NCBI RefSeq assembly: GCF_040676775.1
Contig: NZ_JBFAPP010000005.1
Span: 186,001-250,000, forward strand
Reading direction: 5' to 3'
Length of the DNA: 64,000 nt
Origin: Micromonospora_G sp040676775
GTDB lineage: Bacteria; Actinomycetota; Actinomycetes; Mycobacteriales; Micromonosporaceae
The notes below the pieces were generated by a model. That model ran no database searches. It was not told where the DNA came from and saw nothing but the letters and a program-made list of their open reading frames with translations. The translations under genes and the position numbers were made by a program. Each line of letters begins with the position of its first letter. Position 1 is the first letter of the stretch. This document shows, piece after piece, positions 47,864 to 57,219 of this stretch.

Positions 47864-49903
47864 CTACAGCGGGGCGGGCAACGGTTCGTGGTGCAGGACC
47901 GCCAGGCGGGAGACGGCGCGGGTCAGCACCACGTAGAGCCGGTGCAGCCCGCGTGGCTCGGCGGCCACGATCTCGGCCGGCTCGACGACGATGACGTGGT
48001 CGTACTCCAGGCCCTTGACCAGGCTGGCCGGGACGACGGTGACCCGCTCCGGTGCGTCGACGTCGTCGGCGGTCGAGGTGGCGATGCCGGCGCCGGTGAG
48101 GGCGGCGGTCAGCCGGTCGACCGCCGCGTCCGCGGCGATGACCGCGACCGAACCTTCGTAGACCAGCGCCGCCCGTACCTCGGCCACGGTCGCGGCGTCC
48201 AGGTCGGTGACCGTACGCAGGTCGAGCGCGCCGTCGCGGCGCAGTGACTCGGCCGGTGGTACGTCGACCGCGAGCGCCGGCAGCAGTTGGTTGGCGAACG
48301 CGACCACCGCCGCCGGCACCCGGAACCCGATGGTCAGCGGCACCACGGCCGCGTCCGGCTTGCCGAGGTGGGCAAGCGACTCCCGCCAGTCGGTGGCCGC
48401 CCACGGCGCGGTGCCCTGGGCGAGGTCACCGAGCAGCGTGATCGAGCCGTGCACACTGCGCCGGGCGATGGCCCGGCACTGCATCGGGGAGAGGTCCTGC
48501 GCCTCGTCGACGACCACGTGCCCGAAGCTCGTCACCCGTTCGATCAGCCCGGCCGCCTCGTCGATCAGGACCGCGTCGGCGGTGCTCCACTTCGCCGCCC
48601 GGGCCGTCCTGGGCGGTTTCGCCCAGACCAGCAACTCCTGTTCGGCGTCGGTGAGCAGGTCGGCGGCGGCGCTGGCGAGCGCGGCCGGGTCGCTGAGCAG
48701 GTGGTAGACCAGCCCGTCCGGGGTGAGCGCCGGCCAGGCCGCGTCGAGGAACTCGGTCACCGGCTGGATCCTGCCCATCCGGCGCAGCCAGGTGTCGTTC
48801 GGCGACTCGCCCCGACGCGCCTCGGCCTGGCGTTGCAGCAGGCCGACGACCCGGGCCCGGACCCGTTCCCGGCCGGTGCCGTACGGGAGTCCTTCCCGGC
48901 GGACCTCGTCGACGATCCGGCGCAGCACCTCGACCCCGATCCGCCAGCGGAACGAGCCGTCGGGGACGGTCATCGGCTGCTCCGGTTCGCGGATGTGCGC
49001 CTCGACCGCGCGGCGCAGCACCTCGGCCATCCGCACGTCGTGTTTGATCTCGGCGGTGGCCGGGGCGTCGCTGCCGCGTACCGCAATGGTCCTGGGCCGG
49101 TCGGCGCTCTCCGGCCGGACGGACGCCGCGGTGACCAGGTCCTCGACCGTGGCCTGCGCGACCTCGACCTCACCCAGCGCCGGGAGTACGGCGGCGATGT
49201 ACGACAGGAACGCCCGGTTCGGCCCCACGATCAGTACGCCGGAGCGGCGCAGCCGTTCCCGGTGCAGGTAGAGCAGGTACGCGGCGCGGTGCAGCCCGAC
49301 CGCGGTCTTGCCGGTGCCGGGCGCCCCCTGCACGCAGATCGACGTCTCCAGGTCCGCCCGGACCAGTTCGTCCTGCTCGGGCTGGATGGTGGCGACGATG
49401 TCGCGCATCGGGCCGACGCGGGGCCGTTCGATCTCGGAGGTGAGGATCCGGGAGGCGGTGCCGAGTTCCTCGCCCCGGTCCAGGTGCTCGTCCTCGAAGC
49501 TGGTCAGTAGACCCGCGCTGAAGCCGAACCGGCGGCGGACGTTGACGCCCTGCGGGTCGCGCACGCTGGCCCGGTAGAACGAGCGGGAGACCGGGGCCCG
49601 CCAGTCGAGCACCATGGGCTCGCCGAGGTCGTCGGTGACGTGCCGCCGGCCGATGTGGTAGTCGACCTCGGGAAAGGTGAGCCGGCCGAAGAACAGCGGG
49701 GTGGTCGGGTCGTCGGCGAGTTCGGCGACCCGTCGGGAGAGGGTACGGCCGAGCATCTCGGCGGTGTACGAATCACCGGCGACGTTCTCGCCGGTGCTGA
49801 AGAGGGCCTCGGCGCGGCGGCGCATCCGGTGCAGCGCGGCACGGGAGGCGTCCAGGTGGGCGCGTTCGCCAGCGAGGTCGGTGTCCAGGTCGGGTGCGGG
49901 CAT
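47864..49903 (-). CDS. helR: HelR-like RNA polymerase recycling ATPase (UvrD/HelD family)
   Basis: This 679-aa UvrD-like protein has an N-terminal helical arm, Walker A GAPGTGKTAVGLH, FGRLTFPEVDYHIGRRHV, the Walker B box VVDEAQDLSP, and C-terminal SLVKGLEYDHVIVVEP and YVVLTRAVSRL motifs. HelD/HelR proteins pull RNA polymerase off DNA; HelR protects against rifamycins in some actinobacteria. The ATG at 49903 has AAGGAAG six bases upstream; a longer frame starts at 49963. I saw no 19-bp rifamycin-associated element in the 150 bp upstream, so rifampicin induction is not supported. Confidence 0.85.
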   Translation of the reverse strand: MPAPDLDTDLAGERAHLDASRAALHRMRRRAEALFSTGENVAGDSYTAEMLGRTLSRRVAELADDPTTPLFFGRLTFPEVDYHIGRRHVTDDLGEPMVLDWRAPVSRSFYRASVRDPQGVNVRRRFGFSAGLLTSFEDEHLDRGEELGTASRILTSEIERPRVGPMRDIVATIQPEQDELVRADLETSICVQGAPGTGKTAVGLHRAAYLLYLHRERLRRSGVLIVGPNRAFLSYIAAVLPALGEVEVAQATVEDLVTAASVRPESADRPRTIAVRGSDAPATAEIKHDVRMAEVLRRAVEAHIREPEQPMTVPDGSFRWRIGVEVLRRIVDEVRREGLPYGTGRERVRARVVGLLQRQAEARRGESPNDTWLRRMGRIQPVTEFLDAAWPALTPDGLVYHLLSDPAALASAAADLLTDAEQELLVWAKPPRTARAAKWSTADAVLIDEAAGLIERVTSFGHVVVDEAQDLSPMQCRAIARRSVHGSITLLGDLAQGTAPWAATDWRESLAHLGKPDAAVVPLTIGFRVPAAVVAFANQLLPALAVDVPPAESLRRDGALDLRTVTDLDAATVAEVRAALVYEGSVAVIAADAAVDRLTAALTGAGIATSTADDVDAPERVTVVPASLVKGLEYDHVIVVEPAEIVAAEPRGLHRLYVVLTRAVSRLAVLHHEPLPAPL

Positions 49904-50107
49904 GCTGACTTCCTTGCGATCATCTGCTGCTCGCTCGCGTATCCGGGTTCGGATGGCCGTCACCCAGCGCGAAGACGTCCGCTGCGGTGCATGTTCACCT
50001 CGGCCGTCAGCCCAACCACACTACGCATCCTCGCTGGGTCGCTCCACCGAATTAGGTTGACGGCGCATCGGTGCGATCGGTGAGCGGGCTGTCACCGCCC
50101 CGATCCG

Positions 50108-51847
50108 CTATTTTGCCGAGGGGGTGCGCCGGTACCTGCGCATGGGAGATCGAGCGGGTGCCGTGGGTGTGATCTGCCCTGTCGCTTCCAGAGTCTTGAG
50201 GGCGCGCAGCACTTTCATGTAGCTGAGCCCGGTGCGTTCCTCGAGATCCCGACGACTCAACTCGGACCCGTCGGCGAGAGCCTGCGAAACCAGATCTTCC
50301 GCGCTGCTCCCGCTGGGCCGTTCCGCAAGCAGGGCCGGTGGTGGCGTGGCGGATTCCGGTGCGAGTAGGTAACGGGCGTGGCGCCGTTCGCCGACGCGTA
50401 CCACGATGCCGCGGTTCACCAGATCCGACAGTTCACTGGTGGCGCGGTGGGCTTCGAGACCCAGATTTCGCATCGTGCCGTTTGTGACCGTACGGCCGGC
50501 GCGCATTTCTGCGAGCGCCAGATGCTGTGTAGAGCTGAGTCCAACCTGTCCTAGCCCCGCCAACCACGCCATTGTCTCGTCGTCAAGCAGAGCGTGCCTC
50601 GGCATGATTACCTTGAATCGCGTTATCCGACTATGGAACTCTGGCAGAGGTGAACCGGCACGTCGTAGCTCGCGCAACATGGTCGGAATGCCACTTGCGC
50701 GATTCTCGCACACCATCCGTCCAGTCTCGGGAAGTCGCACGTCCTGGAGTAGCTTCGCCAAGACGGGATTGCGCGTCGATGTCACACCCTCGCCGCCAAG
50801 GTCGTCCTCCGTGATGGCGCCGAACAACCCTCCCGGATTGGCGACTACCAGGCGGTCGACGTACAAGGTGATTTGTACGGGGGTTCCTCGCGAGTACGGT
50901 GAATAGTCACGATGAAGGAGCGCGTTTGCGACGGCCTCGCGAATCACCTCTGCGGGATAGTCGTAGACGTCCACCCGACCGCTGCCGTCGACAAAGGAGC
51001 GTACCGACGTGTTCCGGAGGATCGCGCTGACGGTCTCGTCCACGATCGCCGGGATTGGGCCGTCGAACGAGCGGTTGTCCAGGAAGCGAGGACCATTCGT
51101 AGGAATGTCCTGGGCCGAAACCCCCGGATAGGCGACGAATGTGACGTTGAGCTGCGGAAAGAACTGTTGCGGATAGGCGCCCAGTGACAGCAGGCCGCCC
51201 AGTGTGGGGCGGGTAACGCCCTCCGCGTCGTCCGCGATGACGTTGAGTCGCCGCAGTATCTGTTCCTCGGACAGTCCGGCGAACGCTCTGGGCTGCCGCT
51301 GACGGACCCGGGCGACCAGTAACTGAGTTTCCGACGGATCGAGATCTGCCACCGTCGCTTCGGGTACCGGGCGACGGTCGTCATCGGGCTGGCCCCGATT
51401 GGTATGGAGCAGATGGATCTCGAAGTCGGTGAGTCGCCTGTCGCCGTCGCCGCCACGGGTGAACGACCCGTTGTACTCGCCTCGGGAGGCCACGTAACAC
51501 GGCTTGAAACGGGGATCCAGTTCGCCGACTTCGGCGACCACGACCAGCGTGTCTTCAAATTCGATGATCTCGATTTCCGCCCGCACAGGTGGCTGCAGAT
51601 CGTCATTACAGGCGGCCGCGAGCGCATCGCGGATGCGTGAGGCGTTGAAACCGGGTGCGGGGCGGAAGGCCTGCTCCTCCTCCAGGCCGAGGATGAGGGT
51701 GCCACCACGGCCGTTGCTGAACGCGCTCAAGGTATCCCGTATCGACTTCGGTAGGCCGCCGCTACCCGCCTTCACCTCGACATCCTCAAGGTCGGTGCCG
51801 GCCTGGCGTAGCAGCGCCACCAGACGCTTCAGCTCTGATCCGCCCAC
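50108..51847 (-). CDS. AlbA_2/Schlafen-type ATP-binding protein with winged helix
   Basis: This 579-aa protein has an N-terminal AlbA_2/Schlafen-like domain (EDVEVKAGSGGLPKSIRDTLSAFSNGRGGTLILGLEE), a central HATPase-like region (REAVANALLHRDYSPYSRGTPVQI, IPTMLRELRRAGSPLPEF) and C-terminal winged helices (SRRDLEERTGLSYMKVLRALKTLEATGQI). It belongs to the broad group of putative DNA-binding or regulator proteins often seen in accessory regions. Its GC content is visibly lower than its neighbours. The GTG start has AGGAGG, and a perfect palindrome lies 11 bp upstream of the start. Confidence 0.82.
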   Translation of the reverse strand: MGGSELKRLVALLRQAGTDLEDVEVKAGSGGLPKSIRDTLSAFSNGRGGTLILGLEEEQAFRPAPGFNASRIRDALAAACNDDLQPPVRAEIEIIEFEDTLVVVAEVGELDPRFKPCYVASRGEYNGSFTRGGDGDRRLTDFEIHLLHTNRGQPDDDRRPVPEATVADLDPSETQLLVARVRQRQPRAFAGLSEEQILRRLNVIADDAEGVTRPTLGGLLSLGAYPQQFFPQLNVTFVAYPGVSAQDIPTNGPRFLDNRSFDGPIPAIVDETVSAILRNTSVRSFVDGSGRVDVYDYPAEVIREAVANALLHRDYSPYSRGTPVQITLYVDRLVVANPGGLFGAITEDDLGGEGVTSTRNPVLAKLLQDVRLPETGRMVCENRASGIPTMLRELRRAGSPLPEFHSRITRFKVIMPRHALLDDETMAWLAGLGQVGLSSTQHLALAEMRAGRTVTNGTMRNLGLEAHRATSELSDLVNRGIVVRVGERRHARYLLAPESATPPPALLAERPSGSSAEDLVSQALADGSELSRRDLEERTGLSYMKVLRALKTLEATGQITPTAPARSPMRRYRRTPSAK

Positions 51848-51857
51848 CGGTCCTCCT

Positions 51858-51887
51858 TGCTAAAGTCTTGCGCAAAAGACTTTAGCA
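51858..51887. promoter_or_regulatory. Perfect 12-bp inverted-repeat operator
   Basis: TGCTAAAGTCTT and AAGACTTTAGCA flank a GCGCAA centre, directly before the ribosome site of the AlbA_2/Schlafen-type gene and between it and the divergent ArsR-like gene. The position is ideal for autorepression by the encoded winged-helix protein. AT content is locally high, as expected for a promoter. Confidence 0.65.
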
Positions 51888-52015
51888 GCTTGTGTGGTGA
51901 ATCCGGTGACACCTGCGACCCGGCGGGTCGGACTGGTGGCCGGGTCAGTGCTGGGGCAACTGTTTGCTTAGGGCCGGATTCGCGCTGGCCACGGCGGGGG
52001 CGGGATCATGGCGGG

Positions 52016-52600
52016 ATGAGCGAGCAGACTCCCGGGCGGCGGTGGGCCACGGTCAGCGACCCGAAGGTGATGCGGGCGCTGGCGCATCCGGCCCGGCTGT
52101 CGATCATGGAGCATCTCGGGTCGACCGGAGAGTCGGTGACGGCGACCGAGGTGGCCGAGGTGGCCGGTTTGTCCCCGAGCGCGACCAGTTACCACCTGCG
52201 GGAACTGGCCAAGACCGGCCTGGTCGAGCAGGCGCCGAGCCGGGGGGACGCGCGGGAGCGGCTCTGGCGGGCGGTGCAGGCCTCGTTCGCGGTCGACGCC
52301 GGGCAGGATGCCCCTCCGGAGGCACGGGAGGCCGCGCAGACGCTGGTCGACGTGTACTTGGACCGGGACGTCGAGCGGGCACGCGACTGGATGCGCCGCG
52401 CGCACGACGAGCCGAAGGAGTGGTACGACGCCGCCGTACTCAACGGGACCACGCTGCTGCTCGACGCCGAGGAGTTGAGCCGGCTGAACGCGGCGGTGAT
52501 GGACCTGCTGGAGCCGTACAAGCGTCGGCACCGGCAGGCCGACCCGCCGGCGGATGCCCGGGTGGTACGCGTCAACTACTGGACGCTGCCGGTGGAGTGA
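52016..52600 (+). CDS. ArsR-like winged-helix regulator
   Basis: This 194-aa protein has an N-terminal ArsR-type winged helix: VSDPKVMRALAHPARLSIMEHLGSTGESVTATEVAEVAGLSPSATSYHLRELAKTGLVEQAP. The C-terminal helical half has no metal-binding cysteines, so it senses something else. The ATG at 52016 follows GGCGGG. The MFS exporter gene begins 60 bp downstream and is a likely target, as regulator-MFS pairs of this type are common. Confidence 0.85.
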   Translation: MSEQTPGRRWATVSDPKVMRALAHPARLSIMEHLGSTGESVTATEVAEVAGLSPSATSYHLRELAKTGLVEQAPSRGDARERLWRAVQASFAVDAGQDAPPEAREAAQTLVDVYLDRDVERARDWMRRAHDEPKEWYDAAVLNGTTLLLDAEELSRLNAAVMDLLEPYKRRHRQADPPADARVVRVNYWTLPVE

Positions 52601-52624
52601 CGGGGAGGTCGGCTGGGCTGACCC

Positions 52625-52654
52625 TTGCGCGGAGCAGATGTGAAGGATTATTTT
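52625..52654 (+). promoter_or_regulatory. Predicted leaderless promoter of the MFS gene
   Basis: TTGCGC and TATTTT with an 18-bp spacer place the transcription start at or just before the ATG at 52661, and no ribosome site is present. A GTGAAG...CTTTCAC imperfect dyad overlaps the -10 and the start codon and could be the binding site of the upstream ArsR-like regulator. Confidence 0.5.
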
Positions 52655-52660
52655 CGAAGT

Positions 52661-53971
52661 ATGTCTTTCACGTCTGCCGTGGTGCGTCCTCCCGCCGTAC
52701 GGACCGCCGCCTGGCGGGACGTGTACATCGCCGCCACCGCCAAAGGCGTGACCATCTGCGGTGACTTCCTCGCCGCCACCACCCTGGTCCTCACCCTCCA
52801 GTCGGCCGGGGCAGGTGGGATCGCCGTCGCCGCACTCCTGCTCGCCTCGACCCTGCCGCTGGTGCTGCTCGCCCCGGTCGCCGGCCGGCTCGCCGACCGG
52901 GTCGACAGCCGTACGCTGCTGATCACCGCCGGGGCCGCCCAGGCCGCCGTCTGTGTCGCGCTTGCCCTGGTCAGGGAGCCGGCCGTGGTCATCGGACTGG
53001 TCTTCCTGCTCTCCTGCGGGCTGGCGGTCAGCCAACCGGTCCTCTCCGCGCTCATCCCGGCGATGGTGGATCGCGAGGACCTGCCCAGGGCCGGCGCGAT
53101 CAGCCAGACCGCCGGAACCGTCGGCGCCCTGGTCGGTCCGGCCCTCGCCGGCCTGCTGGTCGGGCAGTTCGGCACCACCGTGCCGCTGCTCATCGACGCG
53201 GCCAGCTACGGCGCGCTGGTGGCGGCGGGACTGCTGCTGCGTACCCGTCGGGGTGGTCGGGCAGCGACCCAGACGGGCCCGGCGACCTCACCGTCGGCCG
53301 GCGCGGCGGCGAACTGGTCACTCTGGCGGGACCCGCTGCTGCGGGCCATGGTCGTCTCGGTCGCCGCCGTGATCGGCGTGGTCGGCGCGATCAACGTGGT
53401 CGCCGTCTTCTTCGTACGCGAAACGCTCGCCGCCTCGGAAACCATGTACGGCGTGGTCGAGGCGGCCTGGATGGTGGGGCTGCTGGCCGGCGCCTGGCTC
53501 TGCGCCCGGCTGGCCCGACGCACCCGTGACGACGCCGCACTGGTCGCCGGAATCCTGGTCCTGCTCGGCGCGACCTGCCTGATCCTGCCGGTCGCCGCCG
53601 TGGTCGGTACGGTCGCCTGGCTGATCCCGCTCTGGGTGATCGGCGGCGCCTTCAACGGCGGGGAGAACGTCTTCGCCGGAGTGGTGATGGGCAACCGGGT
53701 ACCGCAGGCGGTGCTCGGGCGCGCCTTCGCCACCTTCGGCGGTGTCATCCAGGGAGCGAGCATGGCCGGTTACCTCGCCGGTGGCCTACTCGCCGACGGG
53801 GTGCCGATCCGGCCGCTGGTCGCCGGCCTGGGGCTGGTCGGGCTGGCGGTGGTGCTCGGGCTGGCCGTACCGGTGGTCCGGATCACTCGCCGGGAGCGGA
53901 CCCGGGCCGCCGTCGCGGCTCCGACCGACGCAACCGGTGCGGGCTTGGCCACTTCTTCGGTGACTGGTTGA
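52661..53971 (+). CDS. MFS transporter, drug efflux type
   Basis: This 436-aa protein has about 11-12 membrane helices and the MFS loop LLAPVAGRLADRVDSRTLLI between helices 2 and 3. The pattern resembles actinobacterial multidrug exporters of the enterobactin-exporter/MFS_3 class. It lies directly downstream of an ArsR-like regulator. Substrate unknown. Confidence 0.88.
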   Translation: MSFTSAVVRPPAVRTAAWRDVYIAATAKGVTICGDFLAATTLVLTLQSAGAGGIAVAALLLASTLPLVLLAPVAGRLADRVDSRTLLITAGAAQAAVCVALALVREPAVVIGLVFLLSCGLAVSQPVLSALIPAMVDREDLPRAGAISQTAGTVGALVGPALAGLLVGQFGTTVPLLIDAASYGALVAAGLLLRTRRGGRAATQTGPATSPSAGAAANWSLWRDPLLRAMVVSVAAVIGVVGAINVVAVFFVRETLAASETMYGVVEAAWMVGLLAGAWLCARLARRTRDDAALVAGILVLLGATCLILPVAAVVGTVAWLIPLWVIGGAFNGGENVFAGVVMGNRVPQAVLGRAFATFGGVIQGASMAGYLAGGLLADGVPIRPLVAGLGLVGLAVVLGLAVPVVRITRRERTRAAVAAPTDATGAGLATSSVTG

Positions 53972-54005
53972 GTGGGTGTCCGAAGCGCCGGATACGGTGG
54001 AAATC

Positions 54006-54854
54006 ATGGGCGATCTTCAGAGGCCACGGGTCGGGCACATCCAGTTCCTCAACTGCCTGCCGATCTACTGGGGGCTGATGCGGTCCGGCGCCCTGCTCGA
54101 CGTCGACCTGCACAAGGATTCGCCGGAGCGGCTCAGCGCCGCCCTCGTCGCCGGTGACCTCGACATCGGCCCGATCACCCTGGTCGAATACCTGCGGCAC
54201 GCCGACGAGCTGCTGCTCCTGCCGGACCTCGCGGTCGGCAGCGACGGCCCCGTGCTCTCGGTGAACGTGGTCTCCACCCGGCCGCTCGCCGATCTCGACG
54301 GGGCCAGGGTGGCGCTCGGCTCGACCTCGCGTACGGGCGTCCTGCTCGCCCAGATGCTGCTCGCCGACCGGTACGGCGTACGCCCGGACTACTTCACCTG
54401 CCCGCCGGACCTGACCCAGATGCTGCTCGAAGCCGATGCCGGGGTGCTGATCGGCGACGTCGCGCTCCGCGCGCTGTACGAGGCACCGGGCCGGGGACTG
54501 GAGGTCACCGACCTCGGTCAGGCGTGGCGGGACTGGACCGGCCTGCCGATGGTGTTCGCCGTCTGGGCGGTCCGGCGCGACTTCGCCGCCGCCCATCCGG
54601 GACTGGTCAAGGACGTACACCAGGCGTTCCTGCGTTCCCGCGACCTCTGCCTGTCGGAGCTGGACGAGGTGGCCGAGGCGGCGGCCCGGTGGGAGTCGTT
54701 CGACGCGGCGACCCTGGCGTCGTACTTCCGGGTGCTCGACTTCTCCCTCGGCGAACGCCAGGTCAGCGGCCTGCGGGAGTTCGCTCGGCGGGCCGCCGGG
54801 ATCGGCGCCACCCCGCTGCTCCCGCCGGACGGCCCGGCGTTCTTCGCCGGCTGA
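54006..54854 (+). CDS. mqnA: Chorismate dehydratase MqnA
   Basis: This 282-aa protein is the first enzyme of futalosine-dependent menaquinone synthesis, turning chorismate into 3-[(1-carboxyvinyl)oxy]benzoate. It begins with VGHIQFLNCLPIYWGL and contains SLGSTSRTG-like ALGSTSRTGVLLAQMLL and LPMVFAVWAVRR, all typical of MqnA. I chose the ATG at 54006 with GGTGGA five bases upstream; a GTG at 53976 is an alternative. It is 36 kb from mqnE. The 3' end is convergent to a serine hydrolase gene. Confidence 0.93.
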   Translation: MGDLQRPRVGHIQFLNCLPIYWGLMRSGALLDVDLHKDSPERLSAALVAGDLDIGPITLVEYLRHADELLLLPDLAVGSDGPVLSVNVVSTRPLADLDGARVALGSTSRTGVLLAQMLLADRYGVRPDYFTCPPDLTQMLLEADAGVLIGDVALRALYEAPGRGLEVTDLGQAWRDWTGLPMVFAVWAVRRDFAAAHPGLVKDVHQAFLRSRDLCLSELDEVAEAAARWESFDAATLASYFRVLDFSLGERQVSGLREFARRAAGIGATPLLPPDGPAFFAG

Positions 54855-54878
54855 GCCGGGCCTTACCCGTCCGGTCTC

Positions 54879-55829
54879 TCAGTCGACGCGAAGCTGCTCG
54901 GCGACCTGCTGGCAGATCTTGGCGCCGTACGTGTAGCCGAGGTTGATCGGGTACTTCGTCATCACGCCCATGGTCCAGCCGTCCCCGATGGCCAGGCAGC
55001 TCACGTGGTACTCCTGCTCGGCCTGCCGGTCGACCCAACCGTTCTTGATCGCGATCGTCTTCTGTACCGCGGCCGGGAACGCCTTGCGGATGCCGAAGTC
55101 GCCGACCCCGCGTACCGCGCGCATCTCGTCCAGCAGCCACTTCGTCCAGGTGGGTCCGGCGGCCCGCCCGTCGCCGATGCAGGCCGCGAGCCGGGTGATG
55201 TCGCGCGGTGAGAGCTGCGTACGGCTCCACCCGCCGTCCTTGGACACGCTGCTGTCGGTGAGCTTGCAGGTGCTGATCAGCCGTTGGATCGACGCGGCCC
55301 GTCCGACGGTGTTGTAGAGCGACTCGGCGGCGTTGTTGTCGCTGTCCCGGATCATCACCCGGACCCGCTGCAACTGTGCGTCGGTCGGCTCCTTGTCGGC
55401 CTCGGCGGACCGGCGCAGGAAGTCCGCCCCGATCCACGACTTGATCAGGGAGGCGGTGGTGCTGGTCTCGGTCATGTTCTCCGAGCCGGAGATCTCGCCG
55501 GTCCGGGTGTCCTGCATCGACCAGGCCCACCAGCCCTTGGCGTCGATCTTCACGTCGGTCGGGGCGATCGGCAGCGGCGGCAGTTCCGGGGTCGGTGTCG
55601 GGTCGGGTGCCGACCGGTTCGACCGGCTGGCCGCCTGGTCACCGGCGTGTTCCCCGGCGGAGGCGGACTGCTTGGGCTCGCCCCAGTGTGCCGCCGCGTT
55701 GGCCGCCAGCGGCGACCCCGGCAGCAGCCTGAGTGCGGCCAGGACCAGGACCAGGAGTACGCCCGTGATGATCGCGATCCGCAGCGGGGTGATCTCCGTA
55801 CCCCGGTTGGCCCGTCGGCTGCCGGCCAT
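54879..55829 (-). CDS. Membrane-anchored beta-lactamase-fold protein, copy A
   Basis: This 316-aa protein has an N-terminal membrane helix (about residues 17-36), a Pro-rich linker and a class A beta-lactamase-like domain. SLIKSW supplies the SxxK pair, DSDNNAAE the SDN motif, and KNGWVD the KTG position (with Asn). No typical class A Glu166 loop is evident. It could be a cell-wall peptidase or inactive relative rather than an antibiotic-degrading enzyme. Its ATG overlaps the stop of copy B by one base, so the two are translated together. Confidence 0.8.
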   Translation of the reverse strand: MAGSRRANRGTEITPLRIAIITGVLLVLVLAALRLLPGSPLAANAAAHWGEPKQSASAGEHAGDQAASRSNRSAPDPTPTPELPPLPIAPTDVKIDAKGWWAWSMQDTRTGEISGSENMTETSTTASLIKSWIGADFLRRSAEADKEPTDAQLQRVRVMIRDSDNNAAESLYNTVGRAASIQRLISTCKLTDSSVSKDGGWSRTQLSPRDITRLAACIGDGRAAGPTWTKWLLDEMRAVRGVGDFGIRKAFPAAVQKTIAIKNGWVDRQAEQEYHVSCLAIGDGWTMGVMTKYPINLGYTYGAKICQQVAEQLRVD

Positions 55830-56806
55830 CAGGACGCCCCACCCGCGCGCACGGTCTTGCCCACCGGTACGGGCACCTTGAGCGCCGCCCCCGGCTGTGC
55901 GGTGACAAGCTGGGTCGCCACGCTGGAGCAGACGTCGGCGCCGTAGTCGAGACCCTGCTTCTGCGGGTATCGAAGGAGTACGGCGAGCACCCACTTGTCC
56001 GCGACCGCCAGGCAGTTCACGTGCCACAGCCCGTCCGCGAAGATCATCGTCCAGCCGTTCTTGATCGCGATCGGGCCCTGGTCGACGATCTCCTTCGGCA
56101 GACCGTCGATGATCCCCCAGCGCCCACCGCCCCTGGTCAGCTGCTGGTCCTTGGCCGCGGTGCTGCCCTGCACCTTGGTCATTTCCTCCAGCACCCAGGT
56201 GGTCCACTTCGGGCCGGCGGCGGTGCCGTTCTTGATGCACTCGCCCATCCGGACCGCGTCCTCGGCGGAGATCTTGGTGTAGCTCCACCAGACGGTCTTG
56301 TAACCGGGCGGGATGACCGGCTGGGTTTCCGTCAGACCGCACATGTCGATCAGGCGGTCGATCACCGGCTTGCCGCCACCGGCCTGGAACAGCGCCTCGG
56401 CGGCGGAGTCGTCGCTGTTGATGATGGCGCTACTGGCCTGCTTCAGCCTCGCCGCCGGCGCCGGCTTGTCGCCGAGCCGGCGCAGGTAGTCCGAGACCAG
56501 CCAGACCTTGATCATCGACTCGGTCGTGTTGGTCGCGGTCAGGTTCGGTGCGCCGGAGATCTTGCCGGTGCCCCGGTCGAGCAGCGCCCAGGAGAAGAAG
56601 CCCTTGTCGATCTGCACGGAGACCGGTGCGGCCGCGAGCGTCGGTGGCGGCGGGGCGGCCAGCTTGGCCGCTGCCACGGACCCCGTCGCGGATTCGGTCG
56701 CGGTCGTGCTGGTGTCGTCGAACCGGGCGTACGCGGCCGGCACCAGCAGGACGCCGCCGGCAACGATGGCCACGAGGGCGAGCACCATGATCACGCGAGG
56801 GCGCAT
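55829..56806 (-). CDS. Secreted beta-lactamase-fold protein, copy B
   Basis: This 325-aa protein has a signal/membrane segment (about residues 5-27), a linker and a beta-lactamase-like domain paralogous to copy A: SMIKVW for SxxK, NSDDSAAE where Asp replaces the Asn of SDN, and KNGW for KTG. The substitution may lower or alter activity. The ATG at 56806 follows GGAG at some distance. It is the first gene of a two-gene operon. Confidence 0.8.
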   Translation of the reverse strand: MRPRVIMVLALVAIVAGGVLLVPAAYARFDDTSTTATESATGSVAAAKLAAPPPPTLAAAPVSVQIDKGFFSWALLDRGTGKISGAPNLTATNTTESMIKVWLVSDYLRRLGDKPAPAARLKQASSAIINSDDSAAEALFQAGGGKPVIDRLIDMCGLTETQPVIPPGYKTVWWSYTKISAEDAVRMGECIKNGTAAGPKWTTWVLEEMTKVQGSTAAKDQQLTRGGGRWGIIDGLPKEIVDQGPIAIKNGWTMIFADGLWHVNCLAVADKWVLAVLLRYPQKQGLDYGADVCSSVATQLVTAQPGAALKVPVPVGKTVRAGGAS

Positions 56807-57219
56807 GGGTGGAAGAGCTCCAAGAAAGTCGGGGCCCGGGGGGACCGGGGCGTGCTGCGCTTGGGATGTCGATCTTCGCTCTAGGATGGTTTTTGCGCTG
56901 GTTGTCCTGTGTTGGCCGACCGCTCCGGGGCGGTGACGCGTCGTGAGCTGCCGGGGGAGGTGGCAGGGCCGACCGTGAAAGTTTACGTGGCGAGGCTCGA
57001 TGTGCCAGATGAGGAAGCCATCAAGTTTTCGTAAAGAGAACCGAAATAAGCCCTTATGTGGCAATGCATTCCTGACCCCTCACGCTCTGTGATGGGGATC
57101 ATTTGTCCAAGATGGAACGATTTATCGCGGTATGTAGGCACCCAACTACTTACCGTGCTCGCTTCGTTTTCTTGTGACACCCTCTGGCTTACTCATGGCT
57201 GAGCTGTAACACTGGACGG
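56807..57219. other. Divergent promoter region between hydrolase and paa operons
   Basis: This 413-bp region has no convincing gene. Its middle (about 56980-57180) is AT-richer than the surroundings, as expected for the divergent promoters of the beta-lactamase-fold pair and the paa operon. TAACAC at 57207-57212, ending 7 bp before the paaA GTG, could be the -10 of a leaderless paaA transcript. A short ATAAG-CC-CTTAT dyad lies near 57045. Confidence 0.5.
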
